From assembly GCF_011009555.1 (NCBI RefSeq), contig NZ_QXHD01000004.1, forward strand, positions 1,164,556-1,228,555: DNA of 64,000 nucleotides. Reading direction: 5' to 3'. Under the pieces are notes generated by a model. That model saw only the letters and a list, made by a program, of their open reading frames with translations, searched no databases and was not told the DNA's origin. The translations under genes and the position numbers were made by a program. The DNA is from Adonisia turfae CCMR0081 (GTDB lineage: Bacteria > Cyanobacteriota > Cyanobacteriia > Phormidesmidales > Phormidesmidaceae). Below, piece after piece: positions 8,279 through 18,373 of this stretch (within the stretch, counting starts at the first letter, position 1; every line of letters begins with the position of its first letter).

Positions 8279-10089
8279 AAATTAAATACTTCGATAAGTC
8301 AATTAAATCTTTTCTAAGAGGTGAACAAGTTGTTTAACTGTTTGATGCTTCCATCTCAATTCTGAAAAAAGTGGAGTATGGTTCTCTCAATCTAGTGCTT
8401 TAGGAGGGTTAAACTCCAGTACGTATCTTCTAGATATATGTTATCCAGCTTTCGTTATTGTCACTTCTACCCATGACAACAAGGAGCCCTCCAGATTCTC
8501 AAGTCAAATAAGGAAAAGCTTGACCCCAAAAACCTTAACCAGGAAACCAAGGCGTCTCATCAGCAGGAAAAACGATAATATCGCAAACGTAACATTATAG
8601 ATTGAACATCTACTGCTTCAATCGACAGGGATGCTAAAATAAACAACTTTCCCCATTCAACGATCAACTCTAAACTTCAAACATACAATTCAGAGAGATT
8701 GAAAAACGAACAGCTAGTTTAGATAAACCTAGAAAACAGATGAAATATTCAAGCCGACCAGGAAAAGTTAAGTAACGGTCCATTTCCATGTAGCCTGAAT
8801 TTTAAAGTATTTCATTCCTCTAAACAACATAAGTGTTGCAAAAGCTTTTTCAAATCACTTAACCTTCAGAATTGACTCTTTAAAGGTTACCTAGACTACT
8901 TATGACAGATGAATGAGTGACTTTTTTCAGATAGACCAATCAAGAAAGATTACCAGTAGCTAAAGAACCTTTCAGTGGATCTATCTACTTAATAATATAC
9001 TCTATATCATACTTTATGACGTAAATCTCATTGCTTTACATTCCTTTGCTATTTGATTAGCGTTATCAGACTCCAAATAATTCTGGCAATGAGCTTAGAT
9101 TTAGCAAGTTATCAATCCTATCGCCATTTGACAGCGCATCGGTTATATATGATTCCGCCGCATTACAGTGCCGATTTAGCAATTGAAAGCTATCTCAAGC
9201 GATATGTAATATAAAGGGGGTATGGCATCTATTGACATAAATTCTCAATAATGCTTTATTACTATTGGCAAGCAAAGAAAGTATGGAGATAGAATCTAGG
9301 ATAAACATAGAAAGCTAAGTCAACCTGAAAGGCTACAGTCGGGGTGTTGTCCTAACACAACGATTCATGGCTTTTGGATGATGATTTTAGCGATACAACA
9401 GAAGGTTGAAGACGTGTACCACAATTGATACGTTCGGTTTAACGTTTTGTGCTGCAATTACGACTACCAACGTTCCTGAATATGTTTGAGACAGTAGGTT
9501 CTTGAAAAAGTCTCTTACACAAGTAAAGTCACTGCAAGTGAGTATCTCTTTTGGGGCAATGGAGTTCATCGGAGGGGTAAACTTTATCCAATGAGCTATG
9601 GATTTATTTGATGGATTGTTCAGGTCGCTTTATGCCATAAGGAATCAAAAGTCCCATTCTGCCAAAGGATGCTGGGTCATCGAACGGGCCTTTGAGGATG
9701 GAAATGTTACCGACCATTGATTAGAAGCTATAACTCCTAAGAAACACAAACTAATCAACCCTAAAATAGACTGATTGTCGACAGAATCACGACAATTGTG
9801 TTTCTTGCCGGTTGAGCGAACAGCCCTGCTATTCGTAAAAGGCTCAGATCTTGCAACTGGCGAGGCAGCGTTAGCTCACCATGGACTCAAAGTTGCACGG
9901 CTAATCGAATCAAAACCCACTAAAGGGGTTGAGAGATCGGTAAAAGCTCTATATCCAGAGCCCTACGGCCAAGTTTTCACCTTAGCAGACAGCCCTTAAT
10001 TAGCGTTGGATTTTGAACCCGACGTGGGTTATTGCCTCATCACCAACATACGTGCAAGAGCTGAGTATAAGAATTTAACCGAGTCATCC
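8279..10089. other. Gene-poor decayed region
   Basis: About 1.8 kb with no recognisable complete gene. Two short protein-like frames stand out. One is on the plus strand at 9089-9214 (41 codons, ending HYSADLAIESYLKRYVI). The other is on the minus strand at 9604-9717 (37 residues, containing KGPFDDPASFGRMGLLIPYG). I do not recognise either; they may be fragments of lost genes. A TTG-started frame at 9775-9999 has no family signature. The stretch probably records past insertions and deletions between the salicylate genes and the regulator. Confidence 0.35.
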
Positions 10090-10137
10090 AAAGTGATGGT
10101 TCACAAAAGTGATGGTTCACAAAAATGATGGTTCACA
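10090..10137. repeat. Three tandem 16-bp repeats with an internal dyad
   Basis: Three consecutive copies of AAAGTGATGGTTCACA at 10090-10105, 10106-10121 and 10122-10137, the third with one change (AAAATGATGG). Each copy holds GTGA-N4-TCAC, a small dyad (ATGA in the third). The array lies 270 bases upstream of the AraC-type regulator gene and could be a clustered operator. Confidence 0.85.
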
Positions 10138-10300
10138 TTTTAATGACTCAATTGATTCTTCGGAAACGGGCATAATTTCATAGCTTCCCTCTCTGCTCGT
10201 TAAAATAGTTTCTTACGCTAATCTTGCTGGCTAACAAAGTGATTTTAGAGAAATGCTCAGCATTCTTCAGGCTTCCTCCGAATAAGTAAGTGTAAAAGAG

Positions 10301-10373
10301 AGTAAGTTCATACATATGTTAGGAACATATCAATAAGTATGACCTTAGACTGAAATCTCTTATTGAACTTACT
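10301..10373. promoter_or_regulatory. Nested inverted repeats in front of the AraC-type regulator
   Basis: An outer perfect 10-bp inverted repeat, AGTAAGTTCA (10301-10310) and TGAACTTACT (10364-10373), encloses an inner 7-bp perfect dyad ATATGTT-AGG-AACATAT (10314-10330). The set ends 33 bases before the regulator's ATG. AraC-family regulators often control their own promoter through paired half-sites; this arrangement would suit that but the binding protein is unproven. Confidence 0.55.
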
Positions 10374-10406
10374 CATTGACAACATCAAACTTTGCACACA
10401 GACGTC

Positions 10407-11411
10407 ATGAAAGTAAATTTCTCTGTTCGAAATATAGACGAACTATTTGCCGAATTGAGTCATCAAGAAGATTTAGCGATCAGTTCAGAAGAATATGAGC
10501 ATACGTTGATATTTCCGTCGCGTATTTGCAATGGTTTGGTAAAGAGTTATAAGTTACGTCCAGGATTTGAGCTATCGGTACAAAATACTTTATTTCCAAA
10601 GCGTCTTATCTTAGAGACTGAATTTAGCCACCCGGCATCTTTGACTCTCGGCTTCTGCGTTTCAGGCAGTTCCAGGGGAACGATCAAAGGGGTCAAAGAG
10701 GAATTGAGCTTCAAATCAGGGCAAATTGGCTGGGGTGTTACATCCGATACACTTGGGACAATTGAGTATTGTGCTGGAAAACCATTTTCATTTATCAATA
10801 TCTCCATGGATACTGAAGTGCTCGATACTTTATTGAATGGCCGTGCTGAGTCGCTCCCTACCCAATTTCAGCGGCTTATGAAAGGGAAAGATAGGTCCCC
10901 TTATTTACAAACTGATTGGATGACGCACACAATGAAAATGGCCATGCAGCAAGTCTTAAAGTGCCCATACCATGGCCTCACAAAACGTCTTTATCTAGAA
11001 AGCAAAGCACTTGAAGTATTCGCCTGCTTTCTAGATCATCTTTCATCTAGTGCAAAGACAAAATCTCGAACTCCTGCCCTCAAACCTACTGATATCGATC
11101 GAATTCATTGGGCCAAAGAGATTCTGTTAAATGATTTAGCTCATCCACCTTCATTAGCAAGCTTAGCTAAACTAGTTGGTCTAAATGATTACAAGCTCAA
11201 GATTGGTTTTCGTCAAGTTTTAGGTAAAACTGCTTTTGGCTATCTTAGAGAGCATAGAATGCATCATGCTAAAGACTTACTTGCCACCAGGGCGCTCAGT
11301 ATTGTTGAAATTGCACGAGCTGTCGGCTATGCTAGTGAAACGTCTTTTAGTGCTGCATTTAAAGAGAAATTTGGTGTGCCCCCGACTGTTTATAGAGCAT
11401 CGATCTTTTAG
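10407..11411 (+). CDS. AraC-family transcriptional regulator, PchR/YbtA-like
   Basis: 334 residues. The C-terminal 100 residues hold the two helix-turn-helix units of AraC/XylS regulators: HPPSLASLAKLVGLNDYKLKIGFRQVLG, then LSIVEIARAVGYASETSFSAAFKEKFGVPPTVYR, the typical second-HTH signature. The N-terminal domain (about 200 residues) resembles ligand-sensing domains of the PchR group, which activate siderophore genes when iron is low and the ferri-siderophore is present. It is the only regulator in the cluster and sits between the minus-strand precursor genes and the plus-strand assembly line, an ideal position to control both. A TTG at 10392 is in frame, but the ATG at 10407 gives the better start. 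Ligand and targets are inferred. Confidence 0.88.
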   Translation: MKVNFSVRNIDELFAELSHQEDLAISSEEYEHTLIFPSRICNGLVKSYKLRPGFELSVQNTLFPKRLILETEFSHPASLTLGFCVSGSSRGTIKGVKEELSFKSGQIGWGVTSDTLGTIEYCAGKPFSFINISMDTEVLDTLLNGRAESLPTQFQRLMKGKDRSPYLQTDWMTHTMKMAMQQVLKCPYHGLTKRLYLESKALEVFACFLDHLSSSAKTKSRTPALKPTDIDRIHWAKEILLNDLAHPPSLASLAKLVGLNDYKLKIGFRQVLGKTAFGYLREHRMHHAKDLLATRALSIVEIARAVGYASETSFSAAFKEKFGVPPTVYRASIF

Positions 11412-11869
11412 GGAGCCTGAGAAAAGAGGTGTTGCTGAATTAAGGGGTGAATCTAACGGGCATCGGTAACACCGCCAAACTCCAGGTAGTGAGTCAGCGA
11501 CCAGTGGGAATGTTTCAATATATCCAGCAACTTTAACTAGTAAAGGGGGTTGTAATGAGGTTGAACGATGTAATGTCGTAATTCAATATACCCTCCTATA
11601 GGTATTGTGTATACTCTAATGCACATCTGAAATGAATTGAAGATAGCTCTCTTGAGCCAAATAGTGGACGCAGGCCAAGTCTATCTATTAAGCGTTGAGA
11701 ACGGAACAAGGTTGTTGTTTTATCGAGAAAGCCTTGGGGCGGTTCAGAAAGGATCATTGTGCTAACGTCTTAGTAACCTGGAACACCTAAGGGTCCACAC
11801 TAACTGTTCTTGAACGGTATAGTAACCGCTCAAGAAAAAGGATTTGATAAACTCCAATTTTAGACCTGT
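11412..11869. other. Non-coding or decayed sequence
   Basis: No gene recognised. It follows the regulator and runs into a transposase remnant. Minus-strand frames here lack any family signature. Confidence 0.4.
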
Positions 11870-12095
11870 TGTGCTTGAGCAACATAGTTCCAATGAGCAA
11901 TCCGAATCTCGAGACCCAAGTCATGGGCCAACAGCTGTAAATCTTCTTGGAAGATCTAGTGGCTAGCACTATTGCTATCGCCTGCATCACACAAGGGGCT
12001 AATTGAGGTAGCCGTGGGATAGTCGTTGATGCCATGCTGAGTCCACCAATGATAGATGGAGTCACAGGCAAATTCCAAGGTGTCTCGACTGGTCC
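11870..12095 (-). pseudogene. Remnant of an ISAzo13-like transposase
   Basis: The minus strand reads, in one frame, DTLEFACDSIYHWWTQHG, then DYPTATSISPLCDAGDSN, an in-frame stop, then IFQEDLQLLAHDLGLEIRIAH. These match in order the central DDE part of ISAzo13-like transposases (the family reads WW-x-x-HG, YP-x-A-x-x-LLLLCD-x-GGSN, IEIRIAHYPP). Both ends are missing and a stop interrupts the frame, so the element is dead. I see no terminal inverted repeats. Confidence 0.6.
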
Positions 12096-13251
12096 CAAGG
12101 ACGACTCAAGAAACACAAACATGTCATTGCTATCGATACCCCTTTTCTGATGCCGGTCATTGTACGCGGTAAGCAGGGGGACCAGGCAACTGCTCAAAGA
12201 GCGGTGTAGCTATGTCACTGAGTATCTCTTGACCGGCTCTCGGTACGGGACCGTCCCTTGTGAGATACGCGTGATTTGCACCTATAACAGGCGAATGTTT
12301 CCGCTCGCGACCCTGCTGGAGTTTATAGCCCATGCCGTTAAACGATACTGTCCCCTCATCCAGGCTGTTTTCTTATCTACTGAACCATAACAGTGTTCAT
12401 TTATGCTCTACTGAGGATAGATGATGATCCGTTTGGGATAGGAAATATGGAAATATTTATTGTGATGAACTGATTACTGCTTTAGTCCTGTAGTATTAAC
12501 TTGGGTCAGATAAGAGAGGATAAGGTTAGTTAATGAACAAACATTTGCGGCCTAAGTAGCTGGGTTTTGAAGCATAAATGCTTTTTCAAACCCTAGGCTT
12601 AGCGAATTTTTAGATTAACCTGATAGCAAGATGCATGGCTCACAATTTAAATTCTTGACTGCTTATACATAGATGAATACCATCTGAGAATCGTTACTAT
12701 TGCACTCTGTAGATAATCCTGTTGGAAAAGGGGGGTATCTTGAGAAGAAAGACTCAGACGAAAGATAGTCTTCTAATAGTTAGAATGACTTTGCTAGCTG
12801 TGGAGTATACGGCTAGAGTAAAGAAATTGAGCCTACTCAATAGGTGAATCAACTGTCTGGGTTTCTCCATGTAATTTTTACGGGAGCGAAGGTATGGAAT
12901 ATCTATCCATTGCCTTCAGAAAAGTATTGTATGGATGTTAGGAAACAAGTGAGAATTATAAAATTTAGGCGGATGGCCTTCCACAACCTAACGTTCCATC
13001 TGTTGTTGCAAGCAACGTCCTAATCTCTGTGGTAGCAATTTTTGAGCTGTCATTGAGGTAGCTCTATGCAATTGAGAACTTTATATTGATGTAGGCATGT
13101 CTTCTATTGAATACAAGGATAGGTAAATCCAGAAATTAGAACTCCATTCTTCTATTGACTGTGTAGAACGTCAGAAATATTTAGGGCTCTGTATTACTTA
13201 ATCCTAATACCATTGCAAACGATAGGTTAAGGGTACGGAGACATCCTTCCT
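12096..13251. other. Non-coding or decayed sequence
   Basis: About 1.15 kb without a recognisable gene, RNA gene or repeat. The open frames at 12160-12390 on both strands have no family features. This leads into a broken methyltransferase gene. Confidence 0.4.
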
Positions 13252-13583
13252 ATGCTGATGACACAACTAACCGGGGCTCCTCGCACCCCACAATTTTTAC
13301 GTTTAGGGGAGGAGCTGATGAACATCAGCGAGAGAATAGGCTGTTTTGTAATCCTAGAGCTATGGAATGGAGGCAGAAATTAAATTGGGCTGCTGACTCG
13401 GAGGATTGGTATAGTTGGAGTTATCAAGCGGGAATTGCTATTGGAACAAAGCTGATTGATGATGTTGTAGTGAACCATATTACGACCCATCCTGATGCTT
13501 TAGTTATAGAGCTAGGCTCGGATTTATCTTCTTGCTATGACCAGGTAGCATCGGAAAAATTGATATTGTTCGAGGTAGATTAG
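13252..13583 (+). pseudogene. Broken class I methyltransferase of the leucine-carboxyl/PPM type (O-methyltransferase) family
   Basis: Two fragments in different frames. The first (from the ATG at 13252) reads LTGAPRTPQFLRLGEEL, like the start of the family (LTG-x-P-x-T). The second (to the stop at 13583) reads SYQAGIAIGTKLIDDVVVNH, then THPDALVIELGSDLSSCYDQV, corresponding to the family's Q-x-G-I-A-x-R-T-x-x-x-D and HP-x-x-V-V-x-LG-x-GLD-x-R segments around the SAM site. The frame shifts between them, the SAM-site Gly and Arg are changed, and the catalytic remainder is absent. It lies 170 bases before NRPS1 and may be a tailoring methyltransferase that this cluster once used. Family assignment is by eye. 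Confidence 0.55.
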
Positions 13584-13756
13584 AATCGTTGGAACAGGCC
13601 TCGAAAGATTAGTTCTAGTTTTCTGATGTTCGAAACGAAATAGCCTAGTAAAATAAACACATTAAGTATTCCTTTTTAAAGCTTGCAGGAACAAGAGTTG
13701 TAATCTGTTTGGCTCGCAATGAGATAAGTAGATCATCAATTTACTTTGGTGTAATT

Positions 13757-16700
13757 ATGGATCTGTATTCGTTGTTAAATTATTTTTCCAGTCATGGAGT
13801 AAAATTATCTCTTTACGGCGATGCGTTAGAAGTTGACGCACCTAAGGGAGCTATTACTCCAGATATAAGTTGTTCTATTACGCAGCATAAAGCAGAGTTA
13901 CTTTCGCTATTACATCAATATAGTGAGGTTTTGAATGTTAACGTCAATCAGCTACCTAACGTAGCACCTCGGCCAGAAGATCGCTATAAGCCTTTTCCTT
14001 TGACAGATATGCAGCACGCCTTTTGGGTAGGGCGCAGTGGTGCGTTGGAACTGGGTGAGGTTGCCAATCATGGCTATTACGAGATTGAGTCATATGATTT
14101 AGATTTAGAAAAATTGAATTTGGCATTGCAACAGTTAATTGATCGCCATGATATGTTACGGGCAATTGTTTTGCCCGATGGGCAACAGCAAGTTCTGAAA
14201 AAAGTTCCTCCTTATCAAATTGAAATATTAGACTTACGATCGCAGCCAGATCCTGTAGTAAAGGCTAGAATCAACGACATTCGTCATCGAATGTCTCATC
14301 AAGTATTACCTGCTGACCAATATCCGCTGTTTGAGTTTCGGGCGACGCGCTTAGACAAAGGCAAAATTCGGCTGCATATTAGTTATGATTTGCAAATATT
14401 TGATGCTTGGAGCCTATTTCGACTGTTTGATGAATGGTTTCAGCTTTATCAAGCATCTAACGCTGAATTAGTCCCCCTTGAAATTTCATTTCGGGACTAT
14501 GTCTTAGCTGAGCAATCTTTACAGGAGACGCAACAGTATCGACAATCACAAGACTATTGGTTGAATCGCTTGGATACCCTACCGCCAGCGCCAGATTTAC
14601 CTTTAGCAAAACGTCCTAGCGATCTTCAGCATCATCGATGTAGACGATACGAAGGTGGGTTAGAACAGTCTGTTTGGCAAGCATTGAAGCAGAAAGCAGC
14701 TCAAGCTGGTTTAACACCCTCTGGATTATTGTTATCAGCCTTTTCTGAAATCTTGGCAGTTTGGAGTAAAATTCCTCGGTTCACTATAAATCTTGCCCTT
14801 TTCAACCGTTTGCCGATGCACCCCCAAGTTAGCCATATTTTGGGGGATTTTACGTCTGTTACCTTGTTAGAAGCCGATCACTCAGTGCCCAAATCTTTTG
14901 CGGACCAAGCAGTGCAGCTTCAGCAGCAATTATGGAGAGACTTGGAACATCGCTATTTCAGTGGTGTCCGTGTAGTACGAGAATTATCCCGCAAGCGAGG
15001 CACTGCGCCCAGTGCTATGCCGATTATCTTTACAAGCACGTTAGGTTTCAGTTCACTGGGACAGGACACTCGTACGTTTAGTCACTTCGGCAAGTTAGTG
15101 TATGGCATCAGCCAAGCGTCACAAGCTTGGATAGATGTTCAAGTTTGGGAAGAGAATAATACTCTAACGTTCAACTGGGATGTTGTTGAAGAGCTATTTC
15201 CACAAGGGTTGGTTGATGATATGTTTTCAGCATATTGTCGATTCCTGCAAAAGTTGGCATCATCTGAGTCAGCTTGGACTGAGACAAGTCGTCAATTTGC
15301 CTTACCAAATCAACTTAACCAACGCTCTAAGGCCAATGCTAAATTAATCCCCATTCCTGAAATCACTCTGCATCAGCTATTTATAGAACAAGTAAAACTA
15401 AGGGACAAAGAGGTTGCGGTTATTTCTTCCCGCCGCAACCTCACTTATCAAGAGGTGTATGAATTATCAAAGCAAGTTGGCCATCGATTACGTGCCTTAG
15501 GCGTTCGCCCTAACCAGCTAGTAGCCATTGTGATGGAAAAGGGGTGGGAACAAATTGTTGCAGTGATGGGGACTTTGTTGGCTGGTGCAGCTTATGTTCC
15601 GATTAGTCCTGAGCTTCCTCAAGAGCGGTTATCTTACCTATTAGAGAATAGTAAGGCGCGGATTGTCCTCACTCAATCTTGGTTAAAACAGTTGCAATAT
15701 CCTTCAGAAATTCACTGCTTGGATGTGGATGATATTGATCAGTTTTCCTTGGCAGATGAATCTACAGAGGATCTCGAACTTGTTCAAGGTTCTGATGATT
15801 TAGCTTATGTGATCTACACGTCTGGTTCTACAGGCAATCCGAAAGGTGTGATGATTTCACATCGTAACGTTATCAATGTGGTTGTTAATACTAACCAGCG
15901 CTTCAACATTGATGCCTGCGATCGCATCCTAGCTCTTACGGCACTTAATCATGACTTATCAGTCTATGACATCTTCGGACTTTTGAGTACTGGGGGAGCA
16001 ATTGTTCTACCTGATGCAGCCTTAGTTAAAGAGCCGGCTCATTGGGCCAGCCTATTGCAACAACATCGGGTGACGTTGTGGAATTCAGTTCCTGCCATGA
16101 TGGAGATGCTAGTTCGCTATGCAGATAGCCATTCTAGAAGTCTACCTGACAGTTTACGGCTAGCAATCTTAGGGGGAGACTGGCTACCCGTTTCGCTCCC
16201 CAATCAGGTACGTGCTCTCGTGCCACAGATACAAATACTAAGTATTGGTGGTCCAACAGAAACAACGATTTGGAACATTGGCTATTTAATTGAGGAGGTT
16301 GATCCTAATTGGCAAAGTATTCCCTATGGTCAGCCAATGGCTAATTCGCAGTACTACATTTTGAATGATGCACTAGAAGACTGTCCCGTATGGGTTCCAG
16401 GTCAGATGCACTGTGCTGGAGTTCAGTTAGCCCAAGGGTATTGGCGAAATAAGGAAAAAACAGAGGCTAACTTTATCCAACACCCTCGTACAGGTGAGCG
16501 AATTTATCAAACAGGTGATTTAGGGCGCTATTTACCTGATGGAAATATTGAATTTTTAGGGCGAGTCGACTTTCAAATAAAATTACGCGGATATCGGATT
16601 GAACCTGGGGAAGTTGAAGCTACCTTAATGCAGCATCAATCCATCAAAAATGCCGTTGTTACGACATTAAAAAATACTCATGAGAACCAGGCTCTAGTGG

Positions 16701-18373
16701 CTTATATTGTGCTTCAACCTGGCGAAGAATCTGGCTTATTGCAAATAGAGCGGGCAAACTCTTCAAAGCATCAGCAACAATGGCAAGATCTTCTCCGAGC
16801 AGGATATAAACAGGCTGAACAAACCTTCTGGACGCTTGATCGATCTACTTTCTCAGCCTATTGGGACTATCAAAATCATTTGCATCTGATTTCAGTTTGT
16901 AAGGCATTGAAGAAGCTAGGTATTTACCAATCGATAGGAGACGCGTACACACTGGATGAAATCATAGTGCAATGTCAAATTGCGCCTCGCTATCGCAAGT
17001 GGTTACTTCGCGGTCTCAAGACACTGATTAAAGCAGGATTGTTAGAGCAACAGGGCCAGCACTTCAAAAGCATTGCAGATCTGCCAGCAACGGTCTTCCA
17101 ACCTTTAACAGCAGAGATTCAATCCAGCTTATCTTGCAGTGACGAATTCATGCAAAACTGGATTGCCCTCATGCCAAAAACTCCCTTAGAAGAATTAGCA
17201 GACATTATCACTGAAAAAATTCACTCGGCAGAGATTTACACATCTGATAACACTCAGACGATATATCAGTTAATGTTTGCCGATTGTAATGCGATTTCTA
17301 AAGCTGTTATGAGTGCTTACCTTAACACTTTAGAACCAGATCGACCATTACGAGTTTTAGAAGTTGGCGCTGGCTACGGAACAACAGCAATTCACCTGTT
17401 GCCATTATTTTCGCCTGAGCGCACAACTTATGTCTTCACCGATATTTCTAACTTCTTTCTACAGAGAGCTCAAGAATGTTTTGCCGACTACTCCTTCATT
17501 GAGTACAATCGATTTGATCTTGAAAAAGATCCTTACCAGCAAGGCTATGCCCCCCACTCGTTTGACATCATCATTGCTGCAACAGTTTTGCATAACACCC
17601 GATCAATTGAAGAGTCGTTGCGGCATATTCGTGCTTTGTTAGCTCCCAATGGATTGCTTTTAGCTATTGAGAAAACAAGATTTCATCCTGCGTTTGATTT
17701 GAATATGGGTCTACAGCAAGGCTTTGAACGGTTTGAAGATAATAGTTTACGGCCAGAGCATCCCGTTCCTTCTAAAGAACAATGGCAGAGCGTTTTATGT
17801 CATCTTGGATTTGAAAACAGTACCTTCCTAAATCGTCCCGATTCAGTTGCCGATGATATTGGCTTTGATGTCCTGGTTGCCCAAGGCCCATCCTCAGTGA
17901 AGCAGTTTAAACCCGAAAGGCTACAGAATTTCCTTAACAAAAAACTGCCAGAATATATGGTGCCGCATCAATTTGTTCTCCTAGATGCATTACCCTTGAC
18001 CGCGAATGGCAAGGTAGATCGCCTATCGCTGAGCACATTGAAGGGGCGTCATTCCCAAGCAAAGGCCACGTATGTAGTGCCTCAAAATGATATGGAACAG
18101 TTAGTTGCCAGTGTTTGGCAAGAAATTTTACAAATTGAGAGAATTGGGTCCCAAGATAACTTTTTTGCCCTAGGAGGCGACTCTTTACAAGCGACTCAGG
18201 TTCTCTCTCGACTGCGTGAGAAATTGAAAATCAATTTGTCTGTACAACGTTTGCTAGAAACGCCTACGCTTGCAGCTTTAGCAGACTCTATTGAAAAATT
18301 TCAGCAAATCACTCAAAAATTACAAGCCCCTATTGATGTTGCATCATCTCAACGGATGGAAATCAAATTATGA
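13757..18373 (+). CDS. NRPS1: docking-Cy-A(MT)-PCP
   Basis: About 1538 residues. Order: TubC-type docking domain (1-52); heterocyclization domain (about 75-500) with DLQIFDAWS at 211-219, the DxxxxDxxS signature replacing HHxxxDG; adenylation domain (core YTSGSTGNPKG near 685) split between A8 and A10 by a methyltransferase of about 380 residues whose SAM motif LEVGAGYG is intact near 1200; then ANGKVDR and a carrier with GGDSL (Ser1476). This is the PchF/HMWP2 arrangement. By-eye specificity residues are D-L-Y-N-I-G-I-I-W-K, close to but not equal to the cysteine code. As the first module it should join the aryl group to a Cys-like residue and cyclize it; the methyltransferase could give a C-methyl thiazoline. 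The frame extends upstream to a TTG at 13709, but ATG 13757 starts the docking domain. It overlaps NRPS2 by ATGA. Confidence 0.92.
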   Translation: MDLYSLLNYFSSHGVKLSLYGDALEVDAPKGAITPDISCSITQHKAELLSLLHQYSEVLNVNVNQLPNVAPRPEDRYKPFPLTDMQHAFWVGRSGALELGEVANHGYYEIESYDLDLEKLNLALQQLIDRHDMLRAIVLPDGQQQVLKKVPPYQIEILDLRSQPDPVVKARINDIRHRMSHQVLPADQYPLFEFRATRLDKGKIRLHISYDLQIFDAWSLFRLFDEWFQLYQASNAELVPLEISFRDYVLAEQSLQETQQYRQSQDYWLNRLDTLPPAPDLPLAKRPSDLQHHRCRRYEGGLEQSVWQALKQKAAQAGLTPSGLLLSAFSEILAVWSKIPRFTINLALFNRLPMHPQVSHILGDFTSVTLLEADHSVPKSFADQAVQLQQQLWRDLEHRYFSGVRVVRELSRKRGTAPSAMPIIFTSTLGFSSLGQDTRTFSHFGKLVYGISQASQAWIDVQVWEENNTLTFNWDVVEELFPQGLVDDMFSAYCRFLQKLASSESAWTETSRQFALPNQLNQRSKANAKLIPIPEITLHQLFIEQVKLRDKEVAVISSRRNLTYQEVYELSKQVGHRLRALGVRPNQLVAIVMEKGWEQIVAVMGTLLAGAAYVPISPELPQERLSYLLENSKARIVLTQSWLKQLQYPSEIHCLDVDDIDQFSLADESTEDLELVQGSDDLAYVIYTSGSTGNPKGVMISHRNVINVVVNTNQRFNIDACDRILALTALNHDLSVYDIFGLLSTGGAIVLPDAALVKEPAHWASLLQQHRVTLWNSVPAMMEMLVRYADSHSRSLPDSLRLAILGGDWLPVSLPNQVRALVPQIQILSIGGPTETTIWNIGYLIEEVDPNWQSIPYGQPMANSQYYILNDALEDCPVWVPGQMHCAGVQLAQGYWRNKEKTEANFIQHPRTGERIYQTGDLGRYLPDGNIEFLGRVDFQIKLRGYRIEPGEVEATLMQHQSIKNAVVTTLKNTHENQALVAYIVLQPGEESGLLQIERANSSKHQQQWQDLLRAGYKQAEQTFWTLDRSTFSAYWDYQNHLHLISVCKALKKLGIYQSIGDAYTLDEIIVQCQIAPRYRKWLLRGLKTLIKAGLLEQQGQHFKSIADLPATVFQPLTAEIQSSLSCSDEFMQNWIALMPKTPLEELADIITEKIHSAEIYTSDNTQTIYQLMFADCNAISKAVMSAYLNTLEPDRPLRVLEVGAGYGTTAIHLLPLFSPERTTYVFTDISNFFLQRAQECFADYSFIEYNRFDLEKDPYQQGYAPHSFDIIIAATVLHNTRSIEESLRHIRALLAPNGLLLAIEKTRFHPAFDLNMGLQQGFERFEDNSLRPEHPVPSKEQWQSVLCHLGFENSTFLNRPDSVADDIGFDVLVAQGPSSVKQFKPERLQNFLNKKLPEYMVPHQFVLLDALPLTANGKVDRLSLSTLKGRHSQAKATYVVPQNDMEQLVASVWQEILQIERIGSQDNFFALGGDSLQATQVLSRLREKLKINLSVQRLLETPTLAALADSIEKFQQITQKLQAPIDVASSQRMEIKL

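Noticed and set aside
9387..9569. A 60-residue minus-strand frame in the decayed region.
   Set aside because: No ribosome site, no recognisable family and a weak protein-like composition.
12160..12390. Overlapping frames on both strands next to the transposase remnant.
   Set aside because: Neither reads like protein; this is probably decayed mobile-element DNA.
13709..13756. A 16-residue N-terminal extension of NRPS1 from a TTG.
   Set aside because: The docking domain starts at the ATG at 13757, as in NRPS2, and the TTG has no well-spaced ribosome site.
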